A stretch of DNA of 64,000 nt, taken from contig NZ_CP088081.1 of assembly GCF_021049305.1 (NCBI RefSeq), positions 2,356,001 to 2,420,000 on the forward strand, read 5' to 3'. Positions 53,332 through 64,000 of the stretch are shown one piece after another. This DNA is from Ideonella dechloratans. Lineage in GTDB: Bacteria > Pseudomonadota > Gammaproteobacteria > Burkholderiales > Burkholderiaceae_C. Both the position numbers and the translations under genes were made by a program. How positions within the stretch are numbered: the stretch's first letter is position 1; each line of letters starts with the position of its first letter. The notes beneath the pieces were generated by a model. It was not told where the DNA came from. It did no database searches and worked only from the letters and a program-made list of their open reading frames with translations.

Positions 53332-54144
53332 ATGTCCGACTCTCTTTCGCCCATCCCACCCATCGGAATCTTCGATTCGGGGGTGGGCGGCCTGTCCGTG
53401 CTGCGCGCCTTGCGCCGCCGCCGCAGCGACATCCCCCTGCTCTATGTGGCAGATTCAGGACACGCCCCCTATGGCGACCGCGATCCGGCCCACGCCCTGC
53501 AGCGCTCCATCCGGGTCACGGAACACCTGATGGCGCAAGGCGCCCGCCTGATCATCGTGGCCTGCAACACCGCCACGGCACGGGCCATTGACACCCTGCG
53601 GCAACGTTATCCCGAGGTGACCTGGGTGGGCGTGGAGCCCGGCGTGAAGCCGGCCGTGCGGCACAGCAGCAATGGGCGCATCGGCGTGCTCGCCACCCCT
53701 TCCACCCTGAGCAGCCCCCGCTTCGATTCGCTGATCGACCGTTTTGCCCAGGGCTGCGAGGTGGTCCGGGTGCCCTGTCAGGGGTTGGCGGCGGCCATCG
53801 AGAAAGGCGGCCCCTCGGACCCCGCCCTCGATCCACTGCTGGACCGTTACTGCGCACCGGTGATTCAAGCGGGCGCGGACACCGTGGTGCTGGGCTGCAC
53901 CCACTACCCCTTCGTGGCCGAACGGATCGCCGCCCGGCTGGGGCCGCAGGTTCAACTGCTGGACACGGCCGACGCGGTCGCCGCCCATGCTCTGCATCTC
54001 TGGCCCAACTGCAGCGGCCAGCGAGTCCCGCGCGACATGCAGGCGCCGGTCCGGCTGGAGACCACGGGCGATGCCACGGTGCTGGCGCGCCTGGCCCGCG
54101 AGGGACTGGGCCTGGACATTCCTGTGCATGCCATTGATCTCTGA
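53332..54144 (+). CDS. murI: Glutamate racemase
   Basis: MurI makes D-glutamate for peptidoglycan. The 270-residue protein has IGIFDSGVGGLSV (11-23), the catalytic cysteine pair Cys78 in ACNTATA and Cys189 in LGCTHYP, and the conserved YVADSGHAPYG. The ATG has only a weak ribosome site. It is divergent from etfB and convergent with the tRNA array. Confidence 0.95.
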   Translation: MSDSLSPIPPIGIFDSGVGGLSVLRALRRRRSDIPLLYVADSGHAPYGDRDPAHALQRSIRVTEHLMAQGARLIIVACNTATARAIDTLRQRYPEVTWVGVEPGVKPAVRHSSNGRIGVLATPSTLSSPRFDSLIDRFAQGCEVVRVPCQGLAAAIEKGGPSDPALDPLLDRYCAPVIQAGADTVVLGCTHYPFVAERIAARLGPQVQLLDTADAVAAHALHLWPNCSGQRVPRDMQAPVRLETTGDATVLARLAREGLGLDIPVHAIDL

Positions 54145-54169
54145 GGCACGGCCTGCGGAAGTCATTCCT

Positions 54170-54258
54170 TGGTGCCCGGAACCGGGTTCGAACCGGTACG
54201 CCCTGTGAGGGGCGGCGGATTTTAAGTCCGCTGCGTCTGCCTGTTCCGCCATCCGGGC
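54170..54258 (-). tRNA. tRNA-Leu (anticodon TAA)
   Basis: An 89-base class II tRNA: acceptor GCCCGGA/TCCGGGC, long variable arm, T-loop GGTTCGAACC, encoded CCA. The stem GCGGA/TCCGC frames CTTAAAA, giving anticodon TAA. A possible -10 (GATAAT, plus 54269-54274) lies just upstream. Confidence 0.95.
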
Positions 54259-54311
54259 ACGGGGCGGGATTATCGCGGCCACCGACCGATGGCTCCCGCA
54301 CCGGGACAAGA

Positions 54312-54341
54312 AAAAAGGGAAGCCTCACGGCTTCCCTTTTT
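54312..54341. terminator. Bidirectional terminator after the first tRNA-Gly
   Basis: A perfect 13-base stem, AAAAAGGGAAGCC (54312-54324) with GGCTTCCCTTTTT (54329-54341), loop TCAC. T-runs on both sides make it usable for the minus-strand tRNAs and for transcripts coming from murI. Confidence 0.8.
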
Positions 54342-54349
54342 GAAGAGAC

Positions 54350-54425
54350 TGGAGCGGGAAACGAGGCTCGAACTCGCGACCTCAACCTTGGCAAGGTTGC
54401 GCTCTACCAACTGAGCTATTCCCGC
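54350..54425 (-). tRNA. tRNA-Gly (anticodon GCC), copy 1
   Basis: A 76-base tRNA with acceptor GCGGGAA/TTCCCGC, D-loop AGTTGGTAGA, anticodon loop TTGCCAA (GCC), T-loop GAGTTCGAGCC and encoded CCA. Identical over its length to the two other copies in this array. Confidence 0.96.
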
Positions 54426-54486
54426 TTGGGATCACCGGGGTTGGACCCTGGCGCCGGCCCCGCACAAGGCGTGACCGTTTGGTGTT

Positions 54487-54562
54487 TGGAGCGGGAAACG
54501 AGGCTCGAACTCGCGACCTCAACCTTGGCAAGGTTGCGCTCTACCAACTGAGCTATTCCCGC
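54487..54562 (-). tRNA. tRNA-Gly (anticodon GCC), copy 2
   Basis: Identical to copies 1 and 3. It lies 61 bases upstream of copy 1 and 16 bases downstream of tRNA-Cys, so Cys-Gly-Gly probably form one precursor transcript. Confidence 0.96.
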
Positions 54563-54578
54563 GTGGCGTCTTCAATCT

Positions 54579-54652
54579 TGGAGGCGCGATCCAGAGTCGA
54601 ACTGGACTAGACGGATTTGCAATCCGTTGCATAACCGCTTTGCTATCGCGCC
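54579..54652 (-). tRNA. tRNA-Cys (anticodon GCA)
   Basis: A 74-base tRNA with acceptor GGCGCGA/TCGCGCC, anticodon stem ACGGA/TCCGT around TTGCAAA (GCA), T-loop AGTTCGACT and encoded CCA. Confidence 0.96.
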
Positions 54653-54667
54653 TTCGAAACCGAAGGC

Positions 54668-54697
54668 AGTGTAGCGCCAGCTGCCACCCGATGAAAA
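54668..54697 (-). promoter_or_regulatory. Candidate promoter of tRNA-Cys-Gly-Gly
   Basis: Minus-strand TTTTCA (plus 54692-54697) and TACACT (plus 54668-54673) are 18 bases apart. The start would be about nine bases before tRNA-Cys. The -35 overlaps the U-run of the terminator behind tRNA-Gly copy 3. Confidence 0.45.
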
Positions 54698-54718
54698 AGG
54701 GAAGCCGGGGCTTCCCTT
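54694..54718 (-). terminator. Terminator after tRNA-Gly copy 3
   Basis: Arms AAGGGAAGC (54697-54705) and GCTTCCCTT (54710-54718) with loop CGGG, followed on the minus strand by TTTTT. Its stem is nearly the same sequence as the terminator at 54312. Confidence 0.7.
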
Positions 54719-54725
54719 CGGAATC

Positions 54726-54801
54726 TGGAGCGGGAAACGAGGCTCGAACTCGCGACCTCAACCTTGGCAAGGTTGCGCTCTACCAACTGAGCTATTCCCG
54801 C
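54726..54801 (-). tRNA. tRNA-Gly (anticodon GCC), copy 3
   Basis: Identical to copies 1 and 2. It is first after the strong promoter at 54904-54933 and is followed by its own terminator. Confidence 0.96.
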
Positions 54802-54903
54802 GTGGCTCCTGACGGAACACGTTTTCCTGATCTGTGTTTGGTGACACCGGCCCGGCTGTTTCTGATTTCTCAGACGTTTCCGCGCCGCATCAGGGAAGCT
54901 CGC

Positions 54904-54933
54904 ATTATAGGCATGTTTTCAGCACCTCGGCAA
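54904..54933 (-). promoter_or_regulatory. Promoter of the tRNA-Gly array
   Basis: Minus-strand TTGCCG (plus 54928-54933) and a perfect TATAAT (plus 54904-54909) with an 18-base spacer. The start would be near 54897, about 95 bases before tRNA-Gly copy 3. Confidence 0.65.
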
Positions 54934-54974
54934 GCCTTTCATGAAATCTTGAAAGACCGCCGAAGCACCATCCC

Positions 54975-57401
<2,427 letters not shown>

Positions 57402-57425
57402 GGATTGCCTCACTTTCTCGGACCC

Positions 57426-57453
57426 ACATGGGGCCCGAGGGTTGGATTGCAAG
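57426..57453 (-). promoter_or_regulatory. Heat-shock (sigma-32, RpoH) promoter of lon
   Basis: Minus-strand CTTGCAA (plus 57447-57453), a 13-base spacer, and CCCCATGT (plus 57426-57433) fit the RpoH consensus CTTGAAA-N13/14-CCCCATnT with one mismatch. The start would be near 57418, 17 bases before the lon ATG. Confidence 0.8.
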
Positions 57454-57504
57454 AAGCCGGACGCATCAAGGGGCCGATCGCCCGGCGTGGAAGGACATTC
57501 AGGC

Positions 57505-58776
<1,272 letters not shown>

Positions 58777-58833
58777 GGATATGTGCCTGGGCTGTGCTAG
58801 GTAACCGTGAAGGGATGATAGAGCAAGCGCCGA

Positions 58834-59442
58834 TCAGCCCCGTTTCTCCAGAACCTGGTCGATCAGGCCATAGCTCTGGGCCTCGGCGGCCGACATGTAA
58901 TAGTCGCGCTCGGTGTCGGCCTGGATCTTCTCCAGCGGCTGACCGGTGCGCTCGGCGAGGATGCGGTTGAGCTGCTCGCGGGTCTTGAGGATCTCGCGGG
59001 CATGGATCTCGATGTCCGTGGCCTGGCCCTGGGCGCCACCCAGCGGCTGGTGGATCATGACCTTGCTGTTGGGCAGGGAGAAGCGCTTGCCCTTGGCGCC
59101 GGCGGCCAGCAGAAAGGCGCCCATGCTCGCGGCCATGCCAATGCACAGCGTGGACACATCGGGCTTGATGAACTGCATGGTGTCGAAGATCGACATGCCG
59201 GCGCTGACGCTGCCGCCCGGGGAGTTGATGTAGAACGAGATGTCCTTGTCGGGGTTCTCGCTCTCCAGGAACAGCAGCTGAGCAACCACCAGATTGGCGC
59301 TCTGGTCATTGACCGGCCCCACCAGGAAGACGATGCGCTCGCGCAGCAGGCGCGAGTAGATGTCGTAGGCGCGCTCGCCGCGCCCCGACTGCTCGATGAC
59401 CATGGGAACCATGCCGAGGGCTTGGGTGTCCAGTGCGCTCAT
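58834..59442 (-). CDS. clpP: ATP-dependent Clp protease proteolytic subunit ClpP
   Basis: ClpP is the tetradecameric serine protease chamber used by ClpX and ClpA. The 202-residue protein has catalytic Ser106 in GMAASMGA, His131 in MIHQPLGG and Asp180 in ERDYYM. A short N-terminal propeptide is expected, as in E. coli. The start follows GAAGGAG, a strong ribosome site. A terminator separates it from tig, so it probably has its own promoter; a CATAAT (plus 59485-59490) is the best -10 candidate. Confidence 0.97.
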   Translation of the reverse strand: MSALDTQALGMVPMVIEQSGRGERAYDIYSRLLRERIVFLVGPVNDQSANLVVAQLLFLESENPDKDISFYINSPGGSVSAGMSIFDTMQFIKPDVSTLCIGMAASMGAFLLAAGAKGKRFSLPNSKVMIHQPLGGAQGQATDIEIHAREILKTREQLNRILAERTGQPLEKIQADTERDYYMSAAEAQSYGLIDQVLEKRG

Positions 59443-59516
59443 GGAACTCCTTCAGGAGAAATGGTGACGGTTGTCCTGCTGCCCATTATGTCGCTGCAGA
59501 AAAACCGTGCGATCGA

Positions 59517-59546
59517 AGAAAAAAAGCCCGGCCAACAGGCTCGGGC
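59517..59546 (-). terminator. Terminator of tig
   Basis: Minus-strand GCCCGAGCC and GGCCGGGC (plus 59538-59546 and 59526-59533) pair with one bulged base around TGTT, followed by a long T-run (plus A-run 59517-59525). Confidence 0.8.
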
Positions 59547-59599
59547 GATTCTTCAGGGGGCCGGCCGATCCAACCGCCCCCTCATGGGCTTGATATGAC

Positions 59600-60907
59600 T
59601 CAAGCCGTCATCAGCTCGTCGAAGGGCAGCGACTTGTCGGTGACCTTGGCCTGGGCCAGCACGAAATCGGTCACGTTGTTCTCGATGACCACGGCCTCCA
59701 CCTCGGCCATGCGCTGGCGGTCCGACAGGTACCAGCGCACCACCTCGGCCGGCTTCTCGTAGGACTGGGCCATTTCCTCGATGTGGGCCTGCAGCTGTTC
59801 CGGCTTGGCCTGCAGGTTGTTGGCGCGCACCAGCTCGCCCACCACCAGGCCCAGGCGCACGCGCTTCTCGGCCTGCGGCGCGAAGATCTCGGCCGGGATC
59901 GGGGTCTTGTCGGCGTCCTTGATGCCGCGCTGCTTCAGGTCCTCGCGGGCACCGGCCACCAGACGCTCGGTTTCGGCGGTGATCAGGGCCTTGGGCAGGT
60001 CCAGCTCGGCCACCTTGACCAGGGCGTCCATCACGGCGGCCTTGTTGCGGGCCAGCACGCGGAACTTGACCTCGCGCTCCAGGTTCTTCTTCACGTCGGC
60101 GCGCAGGGCTTCGACCGTGCCGGCCTCGATGCCCAGGGACTTGACGAAGTCCTCGGTCACTTCGGGCAGATGCTGGGCCTCGACCTTCTTCATGGTCACC
60201 AGGAAGTCGGCCTCCTTGCCGGCCACGTCCTGACCGTGGTAGTCGGCCGGGAACTGCAGCGGGAAGGTCTTGGACTCACCAACCTTCATGCCGCGCACGG
60301 CAGCGTCGAACTGCTCCAGCATCTGGCCTTCACCGACCAGGAACTGGAAGCCTTCGGCCTTGCCGCCCTGGAAGGGCTCGCCGTCGATCTTGCCTTCGAA
60401 GTCGATGGTGACGCGGTCGCCAGCCTCGGCGCCCTGGTCGGCCGGACGCTGGGCGAAAGTGCGACGCTGCTTGCGCAGGATGTCCACGGTCTTGTCGATG
60501 GCGGCCTCGTCCACTTCGGCGGTCACGCGCTCGACCTCGGCGGTCGACAGATCACCCAGCTTCACTTCGGGATAGACCTCGAAGGTGGCGTCGAAGGCCA
60601 TCTGGCCTTCCGGCGCTTCGTCCTTCTGGGTGATGTTGGGCACGCCGGCCACGCGCAGCTGGGCTTCATTGGCAGCCTGGGCAAAGGCCTGGCCCAGCTT
60701 GTCGTTCATGACTTCGTACTGCACCGAGTAGCCGTAGCGCTGGGCGACGACCGACATCGGCACCTTGCCGGGGCGGAAGCCATCGGCCTTAACGGTGCGG
60801 GCCAGCTTCTTCAGGCGGGCTTCGACTTCGGAGTTGATCTCGCTGGCCGCCAGCGTCAGGGTGATGCGGCGTTCGAGCTTCTCGAGGGTTTCAACGTTGA
60901 CTGCCAT
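59600..60907 (-). CDS. tig: Trigger factor
   Basis: Trigger factor is the ribosome-bound chaperone and prolyl isomerase that meets nascent chains. The 435-residue protein has the ribosome-binding signature GFRPGKVP (43-50), the FKBP-type isomerase domain (about 150-245) with [19 protein letters not shown], and the helical C-terminal arms. Its start lies 43 bases after the end of tRNA-Leu(TAG), so tRNA and mRNA may share one primary transcript. Confidence 0.96.
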   Translation of the reverse strand: MAVNVETLEKLERRITLTLAASEINSEVEARLKKLARTVKADGFRPGKVPMSVVAQRYGYSVQYEVMNDKLGQAFAQAANEAQLRVAGVPNITQKDEAPEGQMAFDATFEVYPEVKLGDLSTAEVERVTAEVDEAAIDKTVDILRKQRRTFAQRPADQGAEAGDRVTIDFEGKIDGEPFQGGKAEGFQFLVGEGQMLEQFDAAVRGMKVGESKTFPLQFPADYHGQDVAGKEADFLVTMKKVEAQHLPEVTEDFVKSLGIEAGTVEALRADVKKNLEREVKFRVLARNKAAVMDALVKVAELDLPKALITAETERLVAGAREDLKQRGIKDADKTPIPAEIFAPQAEKRVRLGLVVGELVRANNLQAKPEQLQAHIEEMAQSYEKPAEVVRWYLSDRQRMAEVEAVVIENNVTDFVLAQAKVTDKSLPFDELMTA

Positions 60908-60950
60908 GGTGCGAACTCTGATGTTGCGTGTACGAAAACGTCATGGGGGG

Positions 60951-61037
60951 TGGTGCGCGGAGCCGGACTCGAACCGGCACGCCCGTGAAGGCGTCAGGAC
61001 CTAAACCTGGTGCGTCTACCAATTTCGCCACCCGCGC
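60951..61037 (-). tRNA. tRNA-Leu (anticodon TAG)
   Basis: An 87-base class II tRNA: acceptor GCGCGGG/TCCGCGC (one G-T pair), long variable arm, T-loop GGTTCGAGTCC, encoded CCA. The loop TTTAGGT gives anticodon TAG. One C-A mismatch closes the anticodon stem. Confidence 0.93.
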
Positions 61038-61228
61038 ATTCCCGGCTCGGCGCGACGGCATCGACTGCCGCCGGCACGCCGGACCTGTCCCGATGACTGT
61101 TGTGTCGGAGCGGGCGCACGGCCTTTTCGGGCGCGAGCATCCACCCCGGGCGAACCGGTAAACCGCGTATTCTATCGGTCAACCGGCCTGCCGGACGCCA
61201 CAGGGCGCCCGGGATGGCAAAAAGTGGC
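61038..61228. other. Spacer between tRNA-Leu(TAG) and the RND pump gene
   Basis: About 190 bases. The only promoter-like element on the minus strand is TAGAAT (plus 61169-61174), with no good -35; it would leave about 130 bases before the tRNA. No terminator with a U-run was found behind the pump gene. Confidence 0.35.
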
Positions 61229-64000
61229 TCAGGCAACCGGCTTGAACGCCTCTGCCGAGGGGTGCCGCACCCGGAACCACGCGGCGTACATGGCCGGCAG
61301 CGCCAGCAAGGTCAGCGCCGTGGCGGCGATCAGCCCGCCCATGATGGCCACCGCCATCGGCCCCCAGAACACGCTGCGCGAGAGCGGAATCATGGCCAGC
61401 ACCGCGGCCGCGGCCGTCAGCACGATGGGCCGGAAGCGCCGCACTGCCGATTCGACGATGGCCTCCCAGGCCGGCACGCCACGCAGACGGTCCTGCTCGA
61501 TCTGGTCGATCAGGATCACCGAGTTGCGCATGATCATGCCCACCAGGGCGATGAAACCCAGCATGGCCACGAAGCCGAAGGGCCGGTCCAGCAGCAGCAG
61601 CGCGGCCGCCACGCCGGCGATGCCCAGCGGCGCGGTCAGCACCACCAGCATGGCGCGCGAGAAGCTCTGCAGCTGCAGCATCAGCAGCGTCAGCATCAGG
61701 AAGGCCATGACCGGCAGGCCGACCATGATGGAGCCTTGGCCCTTGGCGCTCTCCTCCACCGCGCCGGCCAACTCGATGCGCATGTCCGGCGGCATGCGCT
61801 GCTGCAGGGCCTGCAGTTGGGGCCACAGGGCCATGCTCACGGTGGCACCCTGCACGCCCTCAATGACATCGCCCTGCACGGTGATGGCGTACTTGCGGGC
61901 GTCGCGCCAGAGTACGCCGGGCTCCCAGCCCTGCTCCCAATGGGCGATCTGGCCGAGCGGAATGGCCCGGCCGCTGCTGGTAGCCACGTAGGTACTCTCG
62001 AGCTGGCTGACGCTGTGCCGCTCCTCGGGCGGCTGACGCAGCACGATGCCGATCAGCCGATCCTTCTCGCGGTACTGGCCGATGGTGCGGCCGCTGTACA
62101 GCGTCTGCGTAGCCTGGGCGATGGACTGGCTGGTGACACCCAGGGCGCGGGCCTTGTCCTGGTCCACCGACAGGTGCACCGCGCGCACCGGCTCGTTCCA
62201 GTTGTCGTTCACCCCGCGCATGCGGGCGTCCGCGCGCATCAGGGCCTTGACCTCGTCGGCCCAGTGGCGCACGGCCTGGGTGTCGTCACCGAGCACCCGG
62301 AACTGCACCGGATAGGCCACCGGAGGACCGTTGGGCAGCAGCTTGACCCGCCCCCGCACCTCCGGGAACTCGGTGGCCAGCAGTTCGGGCAGACGCTTGC
62401 GCAGGGCCTCTCGGGCCGCCAGATCCTTGCTCAGCAGAATGAACTGGCTGACGTTGGTCTGCGGGAAGATCTCATCGAGCGGCAGGTAGAAGCGCGGTAC
62501 GCCACGGCCCACCCACTCGGCCACGGATGCCAGCCCCTGCTCCTGCAGCATGCGCTGCTCGAAGCGGCGCGCCACCCGCTCGCTGTCCTGGATGGTCGAG
62601 CCCTCGGGCAGCCACAGGTCCACCAGGATCTCCGGCCGGCTGGAATCGGGGAAGAACTGCTGCTGCACCCGGCCCATGCCCGCCACGCCCAGCACGAAGA
62701 CCAGCACCGTGATGCCGATGGTCCACCAGCGGTGGCCCACGCACCAGTTCACCGCGGCGCGAAAGCGGTTGTAGAACGGCGTGTCGAAGAGTTCGTGCTC
62801 GCCCCCTTCGGCATGGACGGCCTTGGTGCGCAGCAGCCAGGCCCCCAAGTAGGGCACGAAGTAGACCGACACCACCCAGGAGATGACCAGGGCCGCCGCG
62901 GTCACCGCGAACATCGCGAAGGTGTATTCGCCCACGGTGGACTTGGCCATGCCGATGGGCAGGAAGCCGGTGGCGGTGATCAGGGTGCCGGTCAGCATCG
63001 GCATCGAGGTCACCTCGTAGGCATGGGTGGCGGCGTGCAGGCGGTCGTAGCCCTCCTCCAGCTTGCGCACCATCATCTCGACCGCGATGATCGCGTCGTC
63101 CACCAGCAGGCCCAGCGCCACGATCAGCGAGCCCAGCGAGATCTTGTGCAGGCCCACGCCCCAATAGAACATGGTGACGAAGGTGATGGCGAGCACCAGG
63201 GGGATGGTGATGGCCACCACCAACCCCGGCCAGACATCGATGCGCAGCGGCCGGGTGTGCAGCCCGAGGCTCAGAAAGCTCACCGCCAGCACCACCACCA
63301 CCGCCTCGATCAGCACATGGACGAACTCGTTGATCGAGTGGCTCACGGCCTCGGGCTGGTTCTGGATCTGCCCCAGCGTCACCCCCACCGGCAACTCGGC
63401 CTGGATGGCCTTGACTTCCTTCTGCAGCGCCTCTCCCAGCGCGATGATGTCCCCGCCCTTGGCCATCGAGACGCCCAGCGCCACCACCGGATGCCCCTGG
63501 AAGCGCACCAGGGTGGTCGGTGGGTCCACATAGCCCCGATGGATGTCGGCAATGTCTCCCAGCTTGATGGTGCTGGCGACGCCGGTCGTCGGGTTCACCG
63601 CCCGGATGGGCATCTGGCGCAGCGCATCGATGGAATCCAGCGCCCCTTCCACCCGGATCTGCACATTGCGGCTGCCGGTGTCCACCACGCCAGCCGCTTG
63701 CACCGCGTTCTGGGCATTGAGCTGGGAGACCACCTGGTTCATGTCCAGCCCCAGCTGCGCCAGGCGCCGCGCCGAGATCTCGACCTTCACCTCTTCGGCC
63801 TGCACGCCAAACAGCGCCACCTTGGCCACGCTGGGCACGCGCAGCAGGCGCGAGCGCACATCCTCGGCGAAGACGCGCAGTTCCTCGTCCGAGAAGCCAT
63901 CGGCCGAGAGCGCGAAGATGGAGCCGTACACATCCCCGAAGTCGTCGTTGAAATACGGCCCCTGCACCCCCGAAGGCAGCGTGGGCGCCATGTCGCCGAT
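61229..64000 (-). CDS. RND-family efflux pump inner membrane subunit (partial, N-terminus outside window)
   Basis: The visible 923 residues cover all but the first part of an AcrB/HAE1-type transporter, which exchanges protons for exported drugs or other compounds. Seen are the second half of the first periplasmic domain, the TM4 proton-relay aspartates in LLVDDAIIAVEMM, and the large second periplasmic domain (about 450-700 of the visible part). The C-terminal six helices include FGFVAMLGFIALVGMIMRNS. It ends in a short hydrophilic tail. The membrane-fusion partner would lie off the right edge. Substrate cannot be inferred; a heavy-metal pump (CusA type) is less likely because its methionine motifs are not evident. 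Confidence 0.92.
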   Translation of the reverse strand: MGDMAPTLPSGVQGPYFNDDFGDVYGSIFALSADGFSDEELRVFAEDVRSRLLRVPSVAKVALFGVQAEEVKVEISARRLAQLGLDMNQVVSQLNAQNAVQAAGVVDTGSRNVQIRVEGALDSIDALRQMPIRAVNPTTGVASTIKLGDIADIHRGYVDPPTTLVRFQGHPVVALGVSMAKGGDIIALGEALQKEVKAIQAELPVGVTLGQIQNQPEAVSHSINEFVHVLIEAVVVVLAVSFLSLGLHTRPLRIDVWPGLVVAITIPLVLAITFVTMFYWGVGLHKISLGSLIVALGLLVDDAIIAVEMMVRKLEEGYDRLHAATHAYEVTSMPMLTGTLITATGFLPIGMAKSTVGEYTFAMFAVTAAALVISWVVSVYFVPYLGAWLLRTKAVHAEGGEHELFDTPFYNRFRAAVNWCVGHRWWTIGITVLVFVLGVAGMGRVQQQFFPDSSRPEILVDLWLPEGSTIQDSERVARRFEQRMLQEQGLASVAEWVGRGVPRFYLPLDEIFPQTNVSQFILLSKDLAAREALRKRLPELLATEFPEVRGRVKLLPNGPPVAYPVQFRVLGDDTQAVRHWADEVKALMRADARMRGVNDNWNEPVRAVHLSVDQDKARALGVTSQSIAQATQTLYSGRTIGQYREKDRLIGIVLRQPPEERHSVSQLESTYVATSSGRAIPLGQIAHWEQGWEPGVLWRDARKYAITVQGDVIEGVQGATVSMALWPQLQALQQRMPPDMRIELAGAVEESAKGQGSIMVGLPVMAFLMLTLLMLQLQSFSRAMLVVLTAPLGIAGVAAALLLLDRPFGFVAMLGFIALVGMIMRNSVILIDQIEQDRLRGVPAWEAIVESAVRRFRPIVLTAAAAVLAMIPLSRSVFWGPMAVAIMGGLIAATALTLLALPAMYAAWFRVRHPSAEAFKPVA

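Noticed and set aside
54340..54810. Three identical 76-base repeats that could suggest a mobile element or a CRISPR-like array
   Set aside because: Each repeat folds as a complete tRNA-Gly with encoded CCA, and spacers are irregular with terminators and another tRNA.

Overview
The window looks like a contiguous piece of a high-G+C betaproteobacterial chromosome, most likely from the order Burkholderiales (a Rubrivivax, Ideonella or Leptothrix-like lineage). I infer this from gene order and protein sequence: rpsB-tsf-pyrH-frr-uppS-cdsA-dxr-rseP-bamA-skp-lpxD-fabZ-lpxA-lpxB, then hisS-yfgM-bamB-der-hfq-hflX-hflK-hflC-hisZ-purA, rodZ-pilW-rlmN-ndk, odhA-odhB-lpd, and tig-clpP-clpX-lon. No species call is possible without a database search.

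Region 1 (1-13342, minus strand) runs from ribosomal protein S2 through EF-Ts, UMP kinase and ribosome recycling factor into undecaprenyl and CDP-diacylglycerol synthesis, isoprenoid synthesis, the RseP protease, the BamA/Skp outer-membrane assembly pair and the first lipid A enzymes. lpxB is cut by the window edge. Region 2 (13821-16651, plus strand) is a two-gene interruption: a DadA-like flavin oxidoreductase and the Nnr metabolite-repair enzyme. Region 3 (16729-35923, mostly minus) holds RNase R, a divergent tRNA-Leu(CAG), purine genes, hisZ, the HflK-HflC complex, HflX, Hfq, Der, BamB, a YfgM-like protein, HisS, IspG, RodZ, PilW, RlmN and Ndk.

Region 4 (36002-45004) holds RluB with unusual tails, ScpB, RluD, divergent BamD, a DinG-type helicase, a DUF465 protein, a PP2C phosphatase and ZapE. 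Region 5 (45111-53102) is the 2-oxoglutarate dehydrogenase operon, a small nine-cysteine protein and the etfBA electron-transfer flavoprotein operon. The etfBA promoter carries a perfect palindrome at the predicted transcription start. Region 6 (53332-64000) has murI, a five-tRNA array (Leu, Gly, Gly, Cys, Gly), lon with a near-textbook heat-shock promoter, clpX, clpP, tig, a tRNA-Leu(UAG) and the truncated gene of an RND efflux pump.

Almost everything is core housekeeping: envelope assembly, translation, protein quality control and central metabolism. I see no insertion sequence, prophage, CRISPR array, toxin-antitoxin pair or defence island, and no candidate for a wholly new system. The points worth a second look are local: the missing N-terminus and unclear start of RNase R, the etfBA operator, the RluB tails, the LpxA chain-length residue, the repeated tRNA-Gly/terminator units and the uncharacterised cysteine-rich protein.
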